NCBI GenBank assembly: GCA_036346355.1
Contig: CM070581.1
Span: 6,696,001-6,760,000, forward strand
Reading direction: 5' to 3'
Source of the DNA: Rhipidocladum racemiflorum
Taxonomy: Eukaryota > Streptophyta > Magnoliopsida > Poales > Poaceae
DNA: 64,000 nucleotides
Below are positions 30,933 through 42,543 of the stretch, in pieces; position 1 is the stretch's first letter, and every line of letters begins with the position of its first letter. Under the pieces are notes generated by a model. That model worked only from the letters and a program-made list of their open reading frames with translations. It had not been told where the DNA came from and did not search any database. A program made the position numbers and the translations under genes.

Positions 30933-31212
30933 ATTGTATTCTTTGAATTATTGTAGGTGCGTAAGCTTCTTTTATGCATCTTTCATAACTAAAATGTTTG
31001 AACTATTTATATTGTAATTTATACTTGTATTATCATGTTTCTAGTTATTTTATTTTATACTTGTATACCGAATTTCTCAACAACATTTGTAGTTGTTTAC
31101 CAAATTGTTCATTGGATTTTACCGAATTGTATGTTATAGTATTAGCTCGGCATACCCTAACTTAAAATCCTAGATTCGCCACTGCCGCTAATGCGCGACC
31201 ACGACTACCTCC

Positions 31213-32717
31213 ATGCCTCCGCGCCTCCTTACCTTCTTCCGCCGCCTCCTCTCCACCGTCGCCGCCGCAGCTCCCGCTCCAGAGGCCGCCTCCGCGGCCG
31301 CGCCCAGGCCCACCGACCCGGCTGCTCCTCACTTTGTGCACGATCCTCTACCAAAGACCACGCCCGGACACCACGCCGCACCGCCTCTCTCGTGCTTCCT
31401 CTCCCTCCGCCCCGCCCGACCTCCGCGAGCTCTTCCTCCAGGCCTCCGCGCGGTTCCCGCTCTCTGGCGCCCGTGCACCGCCTCCTCGCGCACCTCACCG
31501 CCCGCCACGGGTTCGCTCACTCCGTCACCGCTGCCCGCTTCCTCGGACGTCCTCGCCAAGTCCCGCAATGTCGAACTCCTCCACTCCACGCTGCTCTCCC
31601 TCCCGCCGAGGCTCCTCTCCACCGCTGCCCTCGCGCCGCCCGTCGCGACCTCGGCCCCTTGCGCGAGGTCGGCAAGGTATCTGCCCTCCTCGCTCTCTTC
31701 CCCGATGTCCACCGCCCTCGCATGCTCAACTTGGTCACCGACGCCGTCGTTTGCTCGAATGTAAGCTGCCCTGGCGTGGCGAAGAAGGTGATCAAGCGGC
31801 CGAGCAAGACCGGCGTCGCCGCGCCGGAAGGTGCCGCGAGCCTGGTCGTCGCGTCTTGCCCGCGCCCGGGATGTTCGAGGGCGCGTGCAGGGTGTGGAAT
31901 GGCATGGGAACGATCGGGATCGAGCCGGGCGCCCGCGGCGTCTGAGAGATCGTGGTGACGCTGTTCAAGAGCAACCACGTTGCCGATGCCATGAAGGTGT
32001 TCGACGGAATGCGGAAGCGGGGTGTCCGGATGGCGGTCGCGGAGGGTGCTACCGCTGGTGGTGTCGTGGCTGTGCAAGGAAGGGAGGGTGTGGGGCGTAC
32101 ATGGTGTTTGCGAAATGGTGAAGAGAGGAGTAGAGGTGGATGGGGAGGTCCTGGGAGACTTGGTGTACGGGCTGCTGGCGAGGAGGAGGGTGAGGGAAGG
32201 GTACAGGGTCTTCCATGGTGTTAAGGAGAAGGATATTGCGTTGTACCATGGGTTGATGAAGGGGTTGGTGAGGATCAACCGGGCCGGCGAGGCGACCGAG
32301 GTGTTCCGGGAGATGGTCGCCGGGGAGTGCGAGCCAAACATGCACACGTACATCATGTTGCTCCAGGGGCACCTGGGGAAGAGGGGCAGGAAGGTGAGGG
32401 ATCCATTGGTGAATTTTGAGAGCATATTTGTTGGTGGATTGGTGAAGGCTGGCAGGACGCTGGAGGCGACTAAGTTTGTGGAGAGGACAATGTGGGGTGG
32501 AGTGGATGTGCCGAGGTTCGACTATAACAAGTTCTTGCACTATTTCTCCAATGAGGAGGGGGTGGCGATGTTTGAGGAAGTTGGGAGGAGATTAAGGGAA
32601 GTGGGGCTTGTTGATCTCGGGGATATCTTTCTGACCTATGGCGAGAGGATGGCCACAAGGGACAGGAGGAGGAGAGCGATGAACAGACGTTTGACAGAGG
32701 TTCAACATAGTTGCTGA
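31213..32717 (+). pseudogene. Pentatricopeptide-repeat (PPR) protein gene, frameshifted
   Basis: The N-terminus MPPRLLTFFRRLLSTVAAAA is organelle-targeting-like (basic, Ser/Ala/Leu-rich). Coherent PPR-like sequence then passes through several frames: PPDLRELFLQASARFPLSGA, VHRLLAHLTARHGFAHSVTA, SDVLAKSRNVELLHSTLLSL, EVGKVSALLALFPDVHRPRM and KSNHVADAMKVFDGMRKRGV. From about 32060 an open frame continues to the stop, with SWLCKEGRVWGVHGVCEMVK, HGLMKGLVRINRAGEATEVF, CEPNMHTYIMLLQGHLGKRG and a YNKFLHYFSNEEGVAMFEEV tail. The organisation resembles the At1g26460/At1g26500-type P-class PPR proteins, recalled from memory. At least four frame changes and an in-frame stop (near 31945) make it a pseudogene unless the assembly has errors. 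Confidence 0.82.
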
Positions 32718-33450
32718 TCATCGTATCAGGAATCAGGAGCTAGAAGCTTGCGATGTGTATTATCATAAACGGTGTAAATGATGCAGTTTGGAGGAACAGA
32801 CAAATACTTTGCGCTTGAATTTGCCTTGCTTTGATTCTCTTTGTACTAGGTAAGTTTTTTTTTTTGGTTAGGTTTTGGAAGTTCTTTAGGAGGATTTAGT
32901 GGGTTAACAAGAGCATGGTTCGAGGAATTTGTTCTACTCTACTATAGATGCAGCTAGAGATGGGATCATTCATGCTGTTTTCGTTTAACATTTTAGAAGT
33001 GCGAGCTAGTTAATAGAGGAGAGCGTTATATCGCGTCGCTGTAAGATTTATGCAATTTGATGTTTACTAAAGCATGAAGACTAAACGAACTATCGAGATT
33101 ACCCCAAACAGGGAATGACAGATTTGATAGGAACGACTGAGGAATGAATGATGGCCATTTTCCTTTTGCCCCAGGAGCGTTGTCCGGGGCAAGCCTCGAT
33201 GGTTCTTTCATTTTTAGATATAGAAACAAATGATGATACATCTATCATATTAAAGGGAATTGATTTTGCTTAACCTATTCTGGAATAACTTTTCAGGTTG
33301 ATAATTTCAATGACTATGCCGTGTCTTTGTTTGCATACTACTTTTTCATTTTTATTTCCTTTCACACACTTCTGTGCTCCATTAGATTGGTGGATATGCA
33401 CAGATGGAGAAGACATGTTAGGTTAACAATCAGCTTGAGAAAACAATAAT
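32718..33450. other. Intergenic, no gene seen
   Basis: This is PPR 3' flank followed by unremarkable AT-rich sequence. Homology to the distal F-box locus begins at about 33450 (CCAGATCTGGGCAGAGG). Confidence 0.5.
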
Positions 33451-33473
33451 CAAAACCAGATCTGGGCAGAGGT

Positions 33474-33882
33474 ATGAGCAAGCGAAACCGGCGTACCCTG
33501 GCCGATCCCTTGGGATCCTCCGGCGGAGCCAACCATCATTTGCGCAAATGCAGCCACGAGCAATGGTCAGTTCCTTCGTCTTCTATCATAATCTTTCCAT
33601 GCTTGCAGATCATCTTTTCCCATCTTCGTTTAATAATGCGGCAGGAGGGATTGGCCCAACCTGCCGTCGGAGATCACCCAGCAGATCGGAAGCCGGTTGC
33701 TCCGCCACGACGTGGCAGAGTACCTCCGCCTCCGCACCGCGTGCAAGCCGTGGAGGGAGTGCACGGATGACCCGCGCGGGGTCCGCAGCCTGGACAGCCG
33801 CTTCCGCCCCCGCCGTTGGATCATGCTCTCCAACTGCTGCGATGGCGTGCGACGCCGCTTCCTTAACCTCACCACCGGCGCG
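33474..33882 (+). pseudogene. F-box/DUF295 gene, proximal copy, truncated
   Basis: It is almost identical to the distal gene at 47680. Exon 1 is 33474-33565 (MSKRNRRTLADPLGSSGGAN and onward), the intron is 33566-33644 with GT...AG ends, and exon 2 starts at 33645 (RDWPNLPSEITQQIGSRLLR). Homology stops after the LNLTTGA codons at about 33882, where minus-strand copia gag begins with a few bases of GCG microhomology. About three quarters of the coding region, including the whole beta-propeller, is missing. Confidence 0.9.
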
Positions 33883-34640
33883 GCGGCGCCTTCAAAGCAA
33901 TGCCCTTCTTCTTGCCGGACTTGAGCTCCTCTACCACTTCCGCTTCTTTGACCATCATCTCATCCATCATCAACCGGCAAATCACGTCATGAGGAGTGAG
34001 TGCGTCGAAGTTTGGCCGATCGCGAATGAGTTGAACGAGATTGCGGTTGGTGGGGGTGATCACTCGGAGGATGATCTTGACAATAGCTTTGTCGGTGAGC
34101 TCGGTGCTTCCAAGTCCCTTAGCTTGATTCACCAACACAATTAAGCGGTCAAACATCTTTGTGTAAGATTCTCCTTCTTCCAATGTGAATCGGCTAAGTT
34201 CACCAATGATAAGCTCGATCTTAGATTCACGGACACTTGACACACCTTCATGAGTTACCATTAGCCTTTCCCAAATTGCCTTGGCGTTGTCAAGACCATC
34301 GACTCGGTTGAACTCCGAATCACTCAAAGCATTAAACAAGGCATTGACGAGCTTTATCTTCTTCGAAAGTAAGATTGTTGGTATCGACGGGCTTGAAACC
34401 TGTTTCAACAATCTTCCAAATGCAAGGATGAAGTGATCTCAAATACATCTTCATCTTATGTTTCCATGCCGCATAGCGAGTGCCATCGAAATGAGGCGCT
34501 CGACCGGAGGAGACGGAGACATAAGATGAGGAGTTTGAGACTCCAAAAGAGGAATAATCGAAAGGAATTGCAACCCCTTTACCGGAATCCGTAGCCTTCT
34601 CTTGGTCACAGGTTTCGGCAATCTTTTTTATTTCCGACAT
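33883..34640 (-). pseudogene. Copia-type gag fragment
   Basis: The minus-strand N-terminus has the DUF4219-like pattern (PHFDGTRYAAWKHKMKMYLR), then the UBN2/gag-polypeptide core (WERLMVTHEGVSSVRESKIE, YTKMFDRLIVLVNQ, LTPHDVICRLMMDEM). A frameshift lies near 34370-34410. The frame is cut at 33883 by the junction with the F-box copy. No zinc knuckle, protease, integrase or RT remains. Confidence 0.85.
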
Positions 34641-34681
34641 CTCAGATTCTCCAAGTGGTTAAGTTAAAACAAAGGAGATTT

Positions 34682-34694
34682 GGCTCTGATACCA
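34682..34694 (-). other. Copia primer binding site
   Basis: GGCTCTGATACCA on the plus strand is the complement of TGGTATCAGAGCC, the initiator tRNA-Met type primer site. It lies two bases inside the LTR boundary. Confidence 0.85.
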
Positions 34695-34696
34695 AT

Positions 34697-36058
34697 TGAA
34701 AGGACCAGAGATGTCGCCTAGAGGGGGGGTGAATAGGCGGATTAAAAATTTGCAGCGGAATTAATCTTGGCCGAGCAGATCAATCCGGAGTCTCCGGGTA
34801 TTTTATCCGGAGACTCCGGCTTGTCCGGAGTGTCCGGTATTTTATCCGGATACTCCGGGTTAGGCGGCTCGGGAACGAAACTAAAACTACTCTATCTAGC
34901 ACAAGATACTTCAACAAAGTGACAGCAAGAACAACCTAGATCAAAAGCTAGTGCGGATTTAAATTAAAGCGTTGCAACAAGCTAGATCTAAGCTCTACAA
35001 AGACAAATCCACACAAGCTAAGCTAGGAAGTAAAAGAGTAAGTGGGAGACGTGATTTTTCACCGAAGTTCGGATTCTTGAAGGGAATCCTACGTCTCCGT
35101 TGAGGTGGCTCAGTCGCACTTGAGCCGGGGTCTCTTTCAACCCGCTTTCCTCCCGGTGTTGCACAAATGCACTCGCCGGCTTCACTTCTCATCTCTTCCC
35201 TTTCGGAGGCGAGACTCGCCTTCACAAACGACCGGGGCGCACCACAAGCGTCGGTTGCTCCCGGTGACTCCTAGCCGTCTAGGAGACCTTCAACCTCCAA
35301 GAGTAATAACACCACGGGAACTCGCTTGGAGGATGAACTAGTGCTCAAGGACTTGAATTGAATGCACCTAGCACTTTTCTTCTTCCCCACCACACCAAAT
35401 GAGATCAACCAACAAATCATGAGGTGGGGGGAAGTGTGAGCTCTATTGAATGCTTAGAGAGGGTTAGGAATGGCTTGAATGCTGCTATGAATGAGCTCAA
35501 TAGAGATTCTAGCCGTTGGAGGGGAGTGGAGGCTTTAAATACTCTTTTGGAAAACTAGCCGTTATTCCCCATTTTGAACTGTCCGGACACTCCGGATGAA
35601 TTAACCCGGACACTCCGGATGGTCCGGACTATCCGGACAAAATGTCCGGATACTCCGGACTAACTGGAATGACATTTTTGGCGAAAGGGTTAACCCGGAG
35701 AGTCCGGATACTCCGAGTTAGATGGCTCGGTTGGAAATAGCTGTTTTTGAGAAATGCAAATATTTGAGTGCTAGTTTGTATGCAAGTTTTGACCTTGAGC
35801 ACATGCGCATCCTAAAAACGATTTTCCGTCGTATCCTCTTAATAGTACGGCTATCCTTAGGACTCAAAAAGAAATAGAAATTACAAATCTCGTCTTGATG
35901 CTGTTTTCTTGAATTTTAATGTACGTAGGAGCGTCCAATCTCATTCCAAGCTTGAAGAGTTCTCGATATCTGCATTATTCTTAGTTAAACCATTAGATCT
36001 CCTTAATTATGTCATCATTAATCACCAAAATAAATTGAGGGGCCTAGATGCACTTTCA
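34697..36058 (-). mobile_element. 5' LTR of the minus-strand copia element, 1362 bp
   Basis: It is bounded by TGAAAG/CTTTCA inverted ends, with the primer site adjacent on the gag side. The interior carries dispersed TCCGGA/TCCGG palindromic motifs (TCCGGAGACTCCGG, TATCCGGATACTCCGG and similar) near 34785-34860 and 35580-35730. Outside the LTR, at 36059, the sequence is directly the gypsy integrase, showing the copia inserted into the gypsy. Confidence 0.85.
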
Positions 36059-36920
36059 GTTAATCTTTACAGGTAAAATGGCCTCTTGCCCGTATACCGG
36101 CTGGAAAGGTGATATCTTAGTCGCCCCGTGGTAAGCCAGCCGATAAGACCACAAGGCTTCTGATAGCATTGAATGCCAATTTCTCGGCTTTTCGTCGACC
36201 TTTCGTTTTATTAATTTTATCAGGGCCTTGTTTGATGACTCGGCTTGTCCATTAGCCTGAGCATAATAGGGCGATGAGTTAAGTAGCTTAATACCCAGAC
36301 TTGCTGCGAAACTTTGGAATTCTTTAGACATGAACACTGCTCCTTGATCGGTCGTGATTGTTTGTGGGATCCCGAATCTATGAACGATGTGTTCGTTAAC
36401 AAAGCTGATCACTTCTGAACTGTTGACCTTTATTAGTGGCACGGCTTCCACCCATGTTGAGAAGTAATCCGTGGCAGCAAGAATGAACTTATGCCCTTTG
36501 CAGGATGATGGGAATATTTGGCCGATTATATCCATTCCCAACCCCCTAAACGGCCATGGTTTGATGATCGGATGCAAAGCTGACGCAGGCGCAGATTGCA
36601 CATTATCAAATTTTTGACATGTCTGGCATCCTTTGTAGCATTTGAAGCAATCTTCCAGCATTGTCGGCCAAAAGTACCCTGTTCGTCTCAACATCCACTT
36701 CATTTTATGAGCTGATTGGTGAGACCGACAAATCCCTTCATGGACTTCCCCCATCGCTACCTTGGCCTGTTCATCTCCAAGACATCTCAAGAGCAAACCT
36801 TCCATCGTTCGGAAATACAAAATTTTTTCTACCACCATATATCTCAAAGCTTTCTGCCGGACTTTCCTCTCAGTCGGCTTTGCCGGGTCTAACAGGTAAT
36901 CCCTTATCTCTGTTCTACAG
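36059..36920 (-). pseudogene. Gypsy integrase (Tat-type)
   Basis: It has an HHCC zinc motif (H in EGICRSHQSAHK, CYKGCQTC) and a DDE core: D in GLGMDIIGQIF, D in TTDQGAVF, and E in NGQAESSNKALIKLIK. The frame ends at LPVKIN at the copia insertion point, so the integrase C-terminal domain is lost. Confidence 0.85.
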
Positions 36921-37079
36921 TCGACAGATTAGGCACACATGACCGATTCTTTAATTGTCTCGGTCGTCTCTAATCAACTTTTGCTTTTATATCCCGATGC
37001 CCATTGTGCCAGCAGGTTGGCTTTGTTATTCATCTCTCTAGGGATATGCTCGATAGAGAATACTGTAAATGTCTCGATG

Positions 37080-37300
37080 ATTTAAAGGCATTGATGCAAA
37101 TATTGGGCCAATACTTCATCATTGCATTGGTACTCTCCTTTAACCTGTCGCACAACCAGCATCGAATCTCCGAAGGCTTCCACACTATTTACCCTGATGC
37201 TTTCCAGCAACTGTAGCCCTTTTAGTAGTGCTTCATATTCGGTTTGATTATTGGAATGCCGGCTATTAAGCCGATACATGAATTCGAATATCTTCTTTTT
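37080..37300 (-). pseudogene. Second (archaeal-type) RNase H domain of the gypsy element
   Basis: SNNQTEYEALLKGLQLLESI and EAFGDSMLVVRQVKGEYQCN carry the E and D of the archaeal-type RNase H active site. Flanking sequence is frame-broken (for example at about 36930 and 37280-37310). Confidence 0.75.
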
Positions 37301-37485
37301 GGGCGAGATCAGTGTACTACACCGATGCCTTCGCCTTCTTGACAGACTAATCCATCAAAGTATAATTGCCAAGAAATAACATCGACCATCCCAGTGGTAC
37401 TTCCCGTGAGAAATTCGGCTATAGCCTGCCCTTTAACAGCTTTAGCCGATTTATTCGTAAGATCAAACTCGGTTAAAGCATATGC

Positions 37486-38565
37486 CTATTTTCCAAGCCG
37501 GCCCCGTAGAATGGGTGCGGATAGTATGTATTTAATAACGACGGTCTTGCATATTATGGTGCATTTTGATGTCAAGATGTAATGCCTTAATTTTGTGCAA
37601 GCAAAGCACAGGGATAGACATAATTTTTCTACCGCGGGGTACCTGATTTCAGCATCTAGGAGCCGTCGGCTCAAATAAAATATAGCATGTTCCTTGCCAT
37701 CAGCTTCTTGCGTTAGGACTGCTCCTATCGCATCTTCTTCAGCCGATATATACAATTTGAAAGGTAAGCCATTCTTAGGCGCGACCAACACCGGTGGTTT
37801 CATCAGATAACTCTTTATGTCGTCAAAAGCTTTCTGCTGATCGTCTCCCCACACAAATTCTTGGTTGTCTTTCAGCTTTAGTAAGGTGGTGAAAGCACGA
37901 ATTTGACCGAACAAATTCGAAATGAAGCGTCGTAAGTAATTTATCTTGCCGATCAATACTTGTAGCTCTTTTTTATTTGTCGGTGGTTTGGTATCGGCTA
38001 TAGCTTTAACTTTTGCCTGATTGACTTCAATCCCTTTTTCATGCACCATAAACTCGAGAAATTTTTCAGCCGATACCCCAAAAGCGCATTTCAAAGGATT
38101 CATCTTTAAACCATGGGCTCTTGTGCTTTCAAACATTTTTTCCAAATCGGCTAAATGTTGCTGATCCTCCTTTGACTTTATGACGGCATCATCAATGTAA
38201 ATCTCTACAGTATGGCTGATTAAGTTGTGGAAGATATGGTTCATAGCACGTTGATATATGGCCCCAGCGTTTTTCAAACCAAATGTCATTACAGTCCACT
38301 CGTAGAGCCCTAAAGCCCCTGGGCATCTGAAGGCCGTTTTAGGTATATCGGCTTCTGCCATGAATATCTGATTATATCCGGCATTCCCGTCAAGAAAACT
38401 TATGATTTTATTTCCGGATGCAGCATCGATAAGCATATCGGCTATTGGCATCGGATACTCGTATTTAGGCGTGGCTTTATTCAAATATCTAAAGTCCACG
38501 CATACTCGTAGTTTGCCGTTTTTCTTCCTTACGGGGACGATATTTGAGACTCACTCGGCGTATCG
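37486..38565 (-). pseudogene. Gypsy reverse transcriptase and RNase H
   Basis: The frame includes MDFRYLNKATPKYEYPMP, the catalytic YIDDAV box, the FGVSAEKFLEF thumb region, KAFDDIKSYLMKPPVL, and an RNase H start (LYISAEEDAIGAVLTQ, where the usual first D is E/A-like). A stop near 38555 splits it from the upstream frame. Confidence 0.85.
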
Positions 38566-39704
38566 ACAAGGTCTGATAAACTTAGCTTCCAGTAATCGCC
38601 CTACCTCCTCTTTTATAGCGTCATACAATGTAGGATTAAATCGTCTTGGGTATTGTTTGAACGGCCGATACCCGGCTTTTATAGGTAGCCGATGCTCAAC
38701 AAGCTGTCGGCTTAATCCTGGCATCTCGTAGTATTCCCAAGCAAAACATTCTCTATATTTTTTAAGCATCTCGACCAACTTTACTTTATACCCTGGATCT
38801 AGCCTAGCACTTACAAAAGTTGGTCTTTTCCTATCGCCTTCCCCAATATCGACTTCTTCGAGCAAATCGGCGGAAGTAAAACATTGCCCTCGTCTTTCTT
38901 CTTTGAAATCCTCAATAGCCTCTTCGTAATCCGCTACTTGCCGATAGCTCCTCATCTTTTCCTGTAATTTTACTATTGTTTTGGACTTCATCTTCTCACA
39001 ACTTCGTTTGTCCGATCAAACGTATTGGGTTTGACGCTAATCGGCCTTAAACCTGTCTTCCCGATAAAGATGAAATCGCAGTCGTCCAAATTTTTTCCCG
39101 ATATACACTCGGTTTCCTCGTGCTGCCAGTTAGCATCTGGGCTGGCCATAGCGATATGAGCCGATGTGTCGGCTGATACAACCTCAACTTCATCGTGATT
39201 CCATTGCACCAGTTTTTGATGCATAGTCGATGGAATGCAGCAATTAGCGTGGATCCAGTCCCGTCCGAGGAGCACGTTGTAATTGCCTTTAGCTTCTATT
39301 ATGAAAAACGTAGTTGGCAAAGTTTTACTGCCGTCTGTCAGCTCTGTCATCATCACGCCTTTTGTTTCGGTAGGATCTTCCGTGAAATCGTTTAATACCA
39401 TATTGGTCTTGATCAAATCTTCATCGGCTTTACCCAATTTTCTGAAGGTGTTTAAAGGCATTAGATTGACTGTTGCTCCACCGTCGACTAACATCCTTGA
39501 TATCGGTCGGCCATTGATATGGCCTTTGAGGTACAGTGGGTTCAGATGCCGATGCGTGTCCTGAGGTTTCTCGAATACGGCATCTTGTGCACCAAGGCAC
39601 AACTGGGCGAACACTTCCTCAGCCGATTCAACCTCGGTTTTGAACTCGGCGGGCAATGTAAACACCATGTTGATGTCCATTGGCGGTGTATCATCTCGAA
39701 TCAT
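38551..39704 (-). pseudogene. Gypsy protease and protease-RT linker
   Basis: The retropepsin-like motif is LVDGGATVNLMPLNTFRKLG, with D-G-G in place of the usual D-T/S-G, as is common in the Tat lineage. It is followed by the VLLGRDWIHAN motif. The linker frame at 38551-38991 leads into GYRPFKQYPRRFNPTLYDAI, the start of the RT palm. Confidence 0.8.
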
Positions 39705-40498
39705 TGGAGATCCAAAATCGACCGATTAATCTGAATCATTATCGGTTTGATCTTTCTTTTTCCATTCCTGTCTTATGACCGGCGCTGGTCGTAGTTTATT
39801 GAAAACCTGATCTCGTTCTCTTTCTCCCTCTGCCTCTCTTTCTTCTTGAGTCTTCAGCCGTTGGAGATGCCTACGTTGCGATTTGCTATGGCCCGAGGGG
39901 CACCATCTCAGCTTGAGCTCAATTGGCTCTCAGATTTTTCCAGCCAAATTGTTTATTTTGCTGTTAAATTCCGACCATTAATGGTGTCGGAAATTGGTGT
40001 TGTTGGCGTTTTGGAGGATTCACCCTGTTCTGGCATTGATAATCTTTCATGGTTCGGCCTTTTATTTTCTAATCCCAACCGATCACGCACAGGTCTAGAC
40101 AACATATCTTTAACCGATCGATATGGCCGATTTCTGATCGGATGCTGCATGGGGTAAGACACCATTGTAGGTAAAGTCATTCCTTTTTCCCGACAAAATT
40201 GCCAAAAAGGGCATTGCCAATGTTCTTCTTCCTCACGGCTGGGCCGACAATAGCTATCTGGCTGATAGTATTCGCTCGGGCGACAAGTGTTTGGCCAACA
40301 CAAATAGCTTGGTTGACGGGACCGTTACTGTCGATAGCTTATCCTTTTGTACTTTTCCAAGAGTTGCTAGAAAGTTGGTTTGGTTTTGTGTTTGAGTCCC
40401 CTTGGTTGAGTTTTCTCCGCCTTGTACCATTTTCCAATCTCTAATTCTCCCTTCGGTTTCACTATCCTCGAGTTTCGACCATACTGATCGGCTTCTAT
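39705..40498 (-). other. Gypsy gag-protease spacer, frame-broken
   Basis: Minus-strand Arg/Pro-rich short frames (for example SREEEEHWQCPFWQFCREKG) suggest a CxxC-like degenerate zinc region. No continuous frame is present. Confidence 0.5.
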
Positions 40499-42072
40499 TT
40501 ATATCGAGCCGATGGTGATCTGCACGGTTTCATCCCCGTTGGTGCTTGACCGGACTTCAACCTTCTGTGTCGGCTTGATGTCCTCTTCCATAGGTTCTTT
40601 CCTCTTCCGTGAGCATTGAACTATGTTGATTTGAAAAGGATTCTCATCTATCTGCATAGCCGATACATCCGTAAACTTCAATCGTCCATTAGCAATAGTC
40701 GATTGAATTTGTTGCCGAAAAATGTTACAATCATTAGTATTATGCGAAAAAGAATGATGCCACTTACAATATCTTCGTTTTTTAATCTCATCAGCCGATG
40801 GGATGACGTGTCCTGCTGGTAATTTTATAAGTTTTTCCTGCAACAGTAAATCAAATATCCTATCGCATTTTAATACATCAAAGGAATATTTGACCTCTGT
40901 TTTATTTTTCGTCGGCTTAAGCCAAGGGCAAACAAGTGGCTTTTTGTGACCCTTAGTCCACTCGGCTATATTTACATCTGCTTCATCGTCTTCGGATGTT
41001 TCGTTTGAACTACATTCGACCATATTTACTTTGCCCTTTTCCATATTATTCGTTCTAAACTTATCCTTAAACCCTTTATCCGAATATCGGCTTTCTTGTA
41101 CCGATAAGCGATGAAGCAAATGCCTAAGTCGGTGAATTCCTGCCCTGCAAATTTCTCTTCCAGGGGCAGAATTAATCCTTGAAATGCTAAATCAGCCAGT
41201 TGATCATCGGGTAACATAACACTAAAGCATCTATTTCGCACATCCCTGAACCTTCTAATGTAATCTGAAACAGACTCGCCGAATTTCTGCCTAACTGAAC
41301 TTAGATCAGAAATCCTTAGTTCAGTGGTTCCAGAGAAGAAATATTCGGGAAATCGGCTTTCGAAATCATCCCAGACATGGACCGAATTTAGTGGTAAATT
41401 GGTGAACCACGTAAAACCTGTACCTGATAAGGACAATGGAAAAAGCCTAATTCTTAGTCCGTCAGACTGTGCTGCTTCACCGCATTGGGCTATAAACCGT
41501 TTGACGTGTTCGAGGGTAGTAACAGAGTCGTCTCCCAAAAATTTGGCAAAATCCGGGATCCTATAATTATGGGGGTATGGCATCCGATCTATGTAATCGG
41601 GATACGGCTTTCTATAGCCGATGACCCTTCCCTTGGGCTGCATACCGAATTGATCTCTTAATACGGCGGTGATTTGTTCTGCCCAATTAGTATTATCGTC
41701 TTGTGGTGCCACATGACCCTGCCATTCATCGTAGTTTATGCCCTGCCCCTCGAGCGCGAACTCGGGTCGTCGGCCGAATCGCATCTCTGGATGCCTGGGT
41801 AATGGCTCATAATCGTTGTTTCTTACAACCGACACTTTAGGTATAGGTACAAAGGGTTCAACATATGAAACCACTCTATGGGGGGGGGTTTGGTTTCTGG
41901 GTATAGTCCCTTGGGATTGATAGGCTTGATCTGTCTCAATCAGCCGAGAAGCCGATTGATCGAACCCACTAGTAGAGGGCACGTTGGGTAAATTCGGTAT
42001 GTTCAATTTTGCCCCATCTGTGCGCCCATGGTAGTGTGCAACTCCACCTATATGAGTGCTAGGTCTTAACAC
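40499..42072 (-). pseudogene. Gypsy gag
   Basis: A retrotransposon gag core is present (RIPDFAKFLGDDSVTTLEHV, SGTGFTWFTNLPLNSVHVWD, LSSVRQKFGESVSDYIRRFR). It is followed in another frame by a C-terminal half with a C-x-W-H-H-x-F-S-H-x-T-N-D-C motif (CKWHHSFSHNTNDC). A frameshift lies near 41030-41120. Confidence 0.8.
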
Positions 42073-42543
42073 GGTGGGCTGGGTACGTTGGGAGAGATTG
42101 TAACAGATCTAACAGACTTCCAAACACAGCTAACTCCTGAGCAATTGTTTTAACACTGTTTTCAATCATCGGCTTCAACGTAGAGACTAGAGCCGACGAC
42201 TGATTGATCAATGCATGATGTACATACTGTTCAATCATACTGGATAAATCAGCCTGGCCAGGTATATATCGGCTTACCGGGTCAGTAGGGAGATTGCCGA
42301 TAGGATTGATTGTTGGGAGTGCAGCCTTTTGAGTAACCCCTCGTCGTGTTTTTTTGGAAACATTGCAACATCATCTCTTCTAGCGCTGCTTTTCGATCTT
42401 CAACTTCTTTTCGCTGCTCGAGGGTTAAATCGGCCAACGTGGGCGCGATTATTGCATCTGTGTTGATATCGACGGCAGCCGTGGATTTGCCAGTCGACGG
42501 CATGATTACTTTTCTTCGTGGTCCCACTGGGCGTGCCAAAATA
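42073..42543 (-). other. Gypsy leader and gag N-terminal region
   Basis: The minus strand begins with a putative primer-site region (TTTGGCACGCCCAGTGGGAC, complement of about 42522-42541) adjacent to the LTR. The N-terminal gag frame from about 42500 has KSTAAVDINTDAIIAPTLAD and a stop near 42282. Confidence 0.6.

Larger units (their letters stand above)
30040..31184 (+). mobile_element. hAT element inserted in the PPR leader
   Basis: The right end reads GGCATACCCTAACTTAAAATC then CTAGATTCGCCACTG, the TTF-type hAT terminus. The left end is GCGGATCTACAGGGTATGCC, consistent with the complement of the right end after loss of its outermost bases. CCGCTA flanks both sides (30034-30039 and 31185-31190) as a probable, partly degraded target duplication. 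It contains a dimerisation-domain remnant and an LTR-like fragment (30100-30390) homologous in inverse to 22.9-23.2 kb. Confidence 0.75.

Noticed and set aside
41885..41895. Poly-G run as a regulatory site
   Set aside because: It lies inside the decayed gypsy gag frame and is probably a homopolymer expansion.
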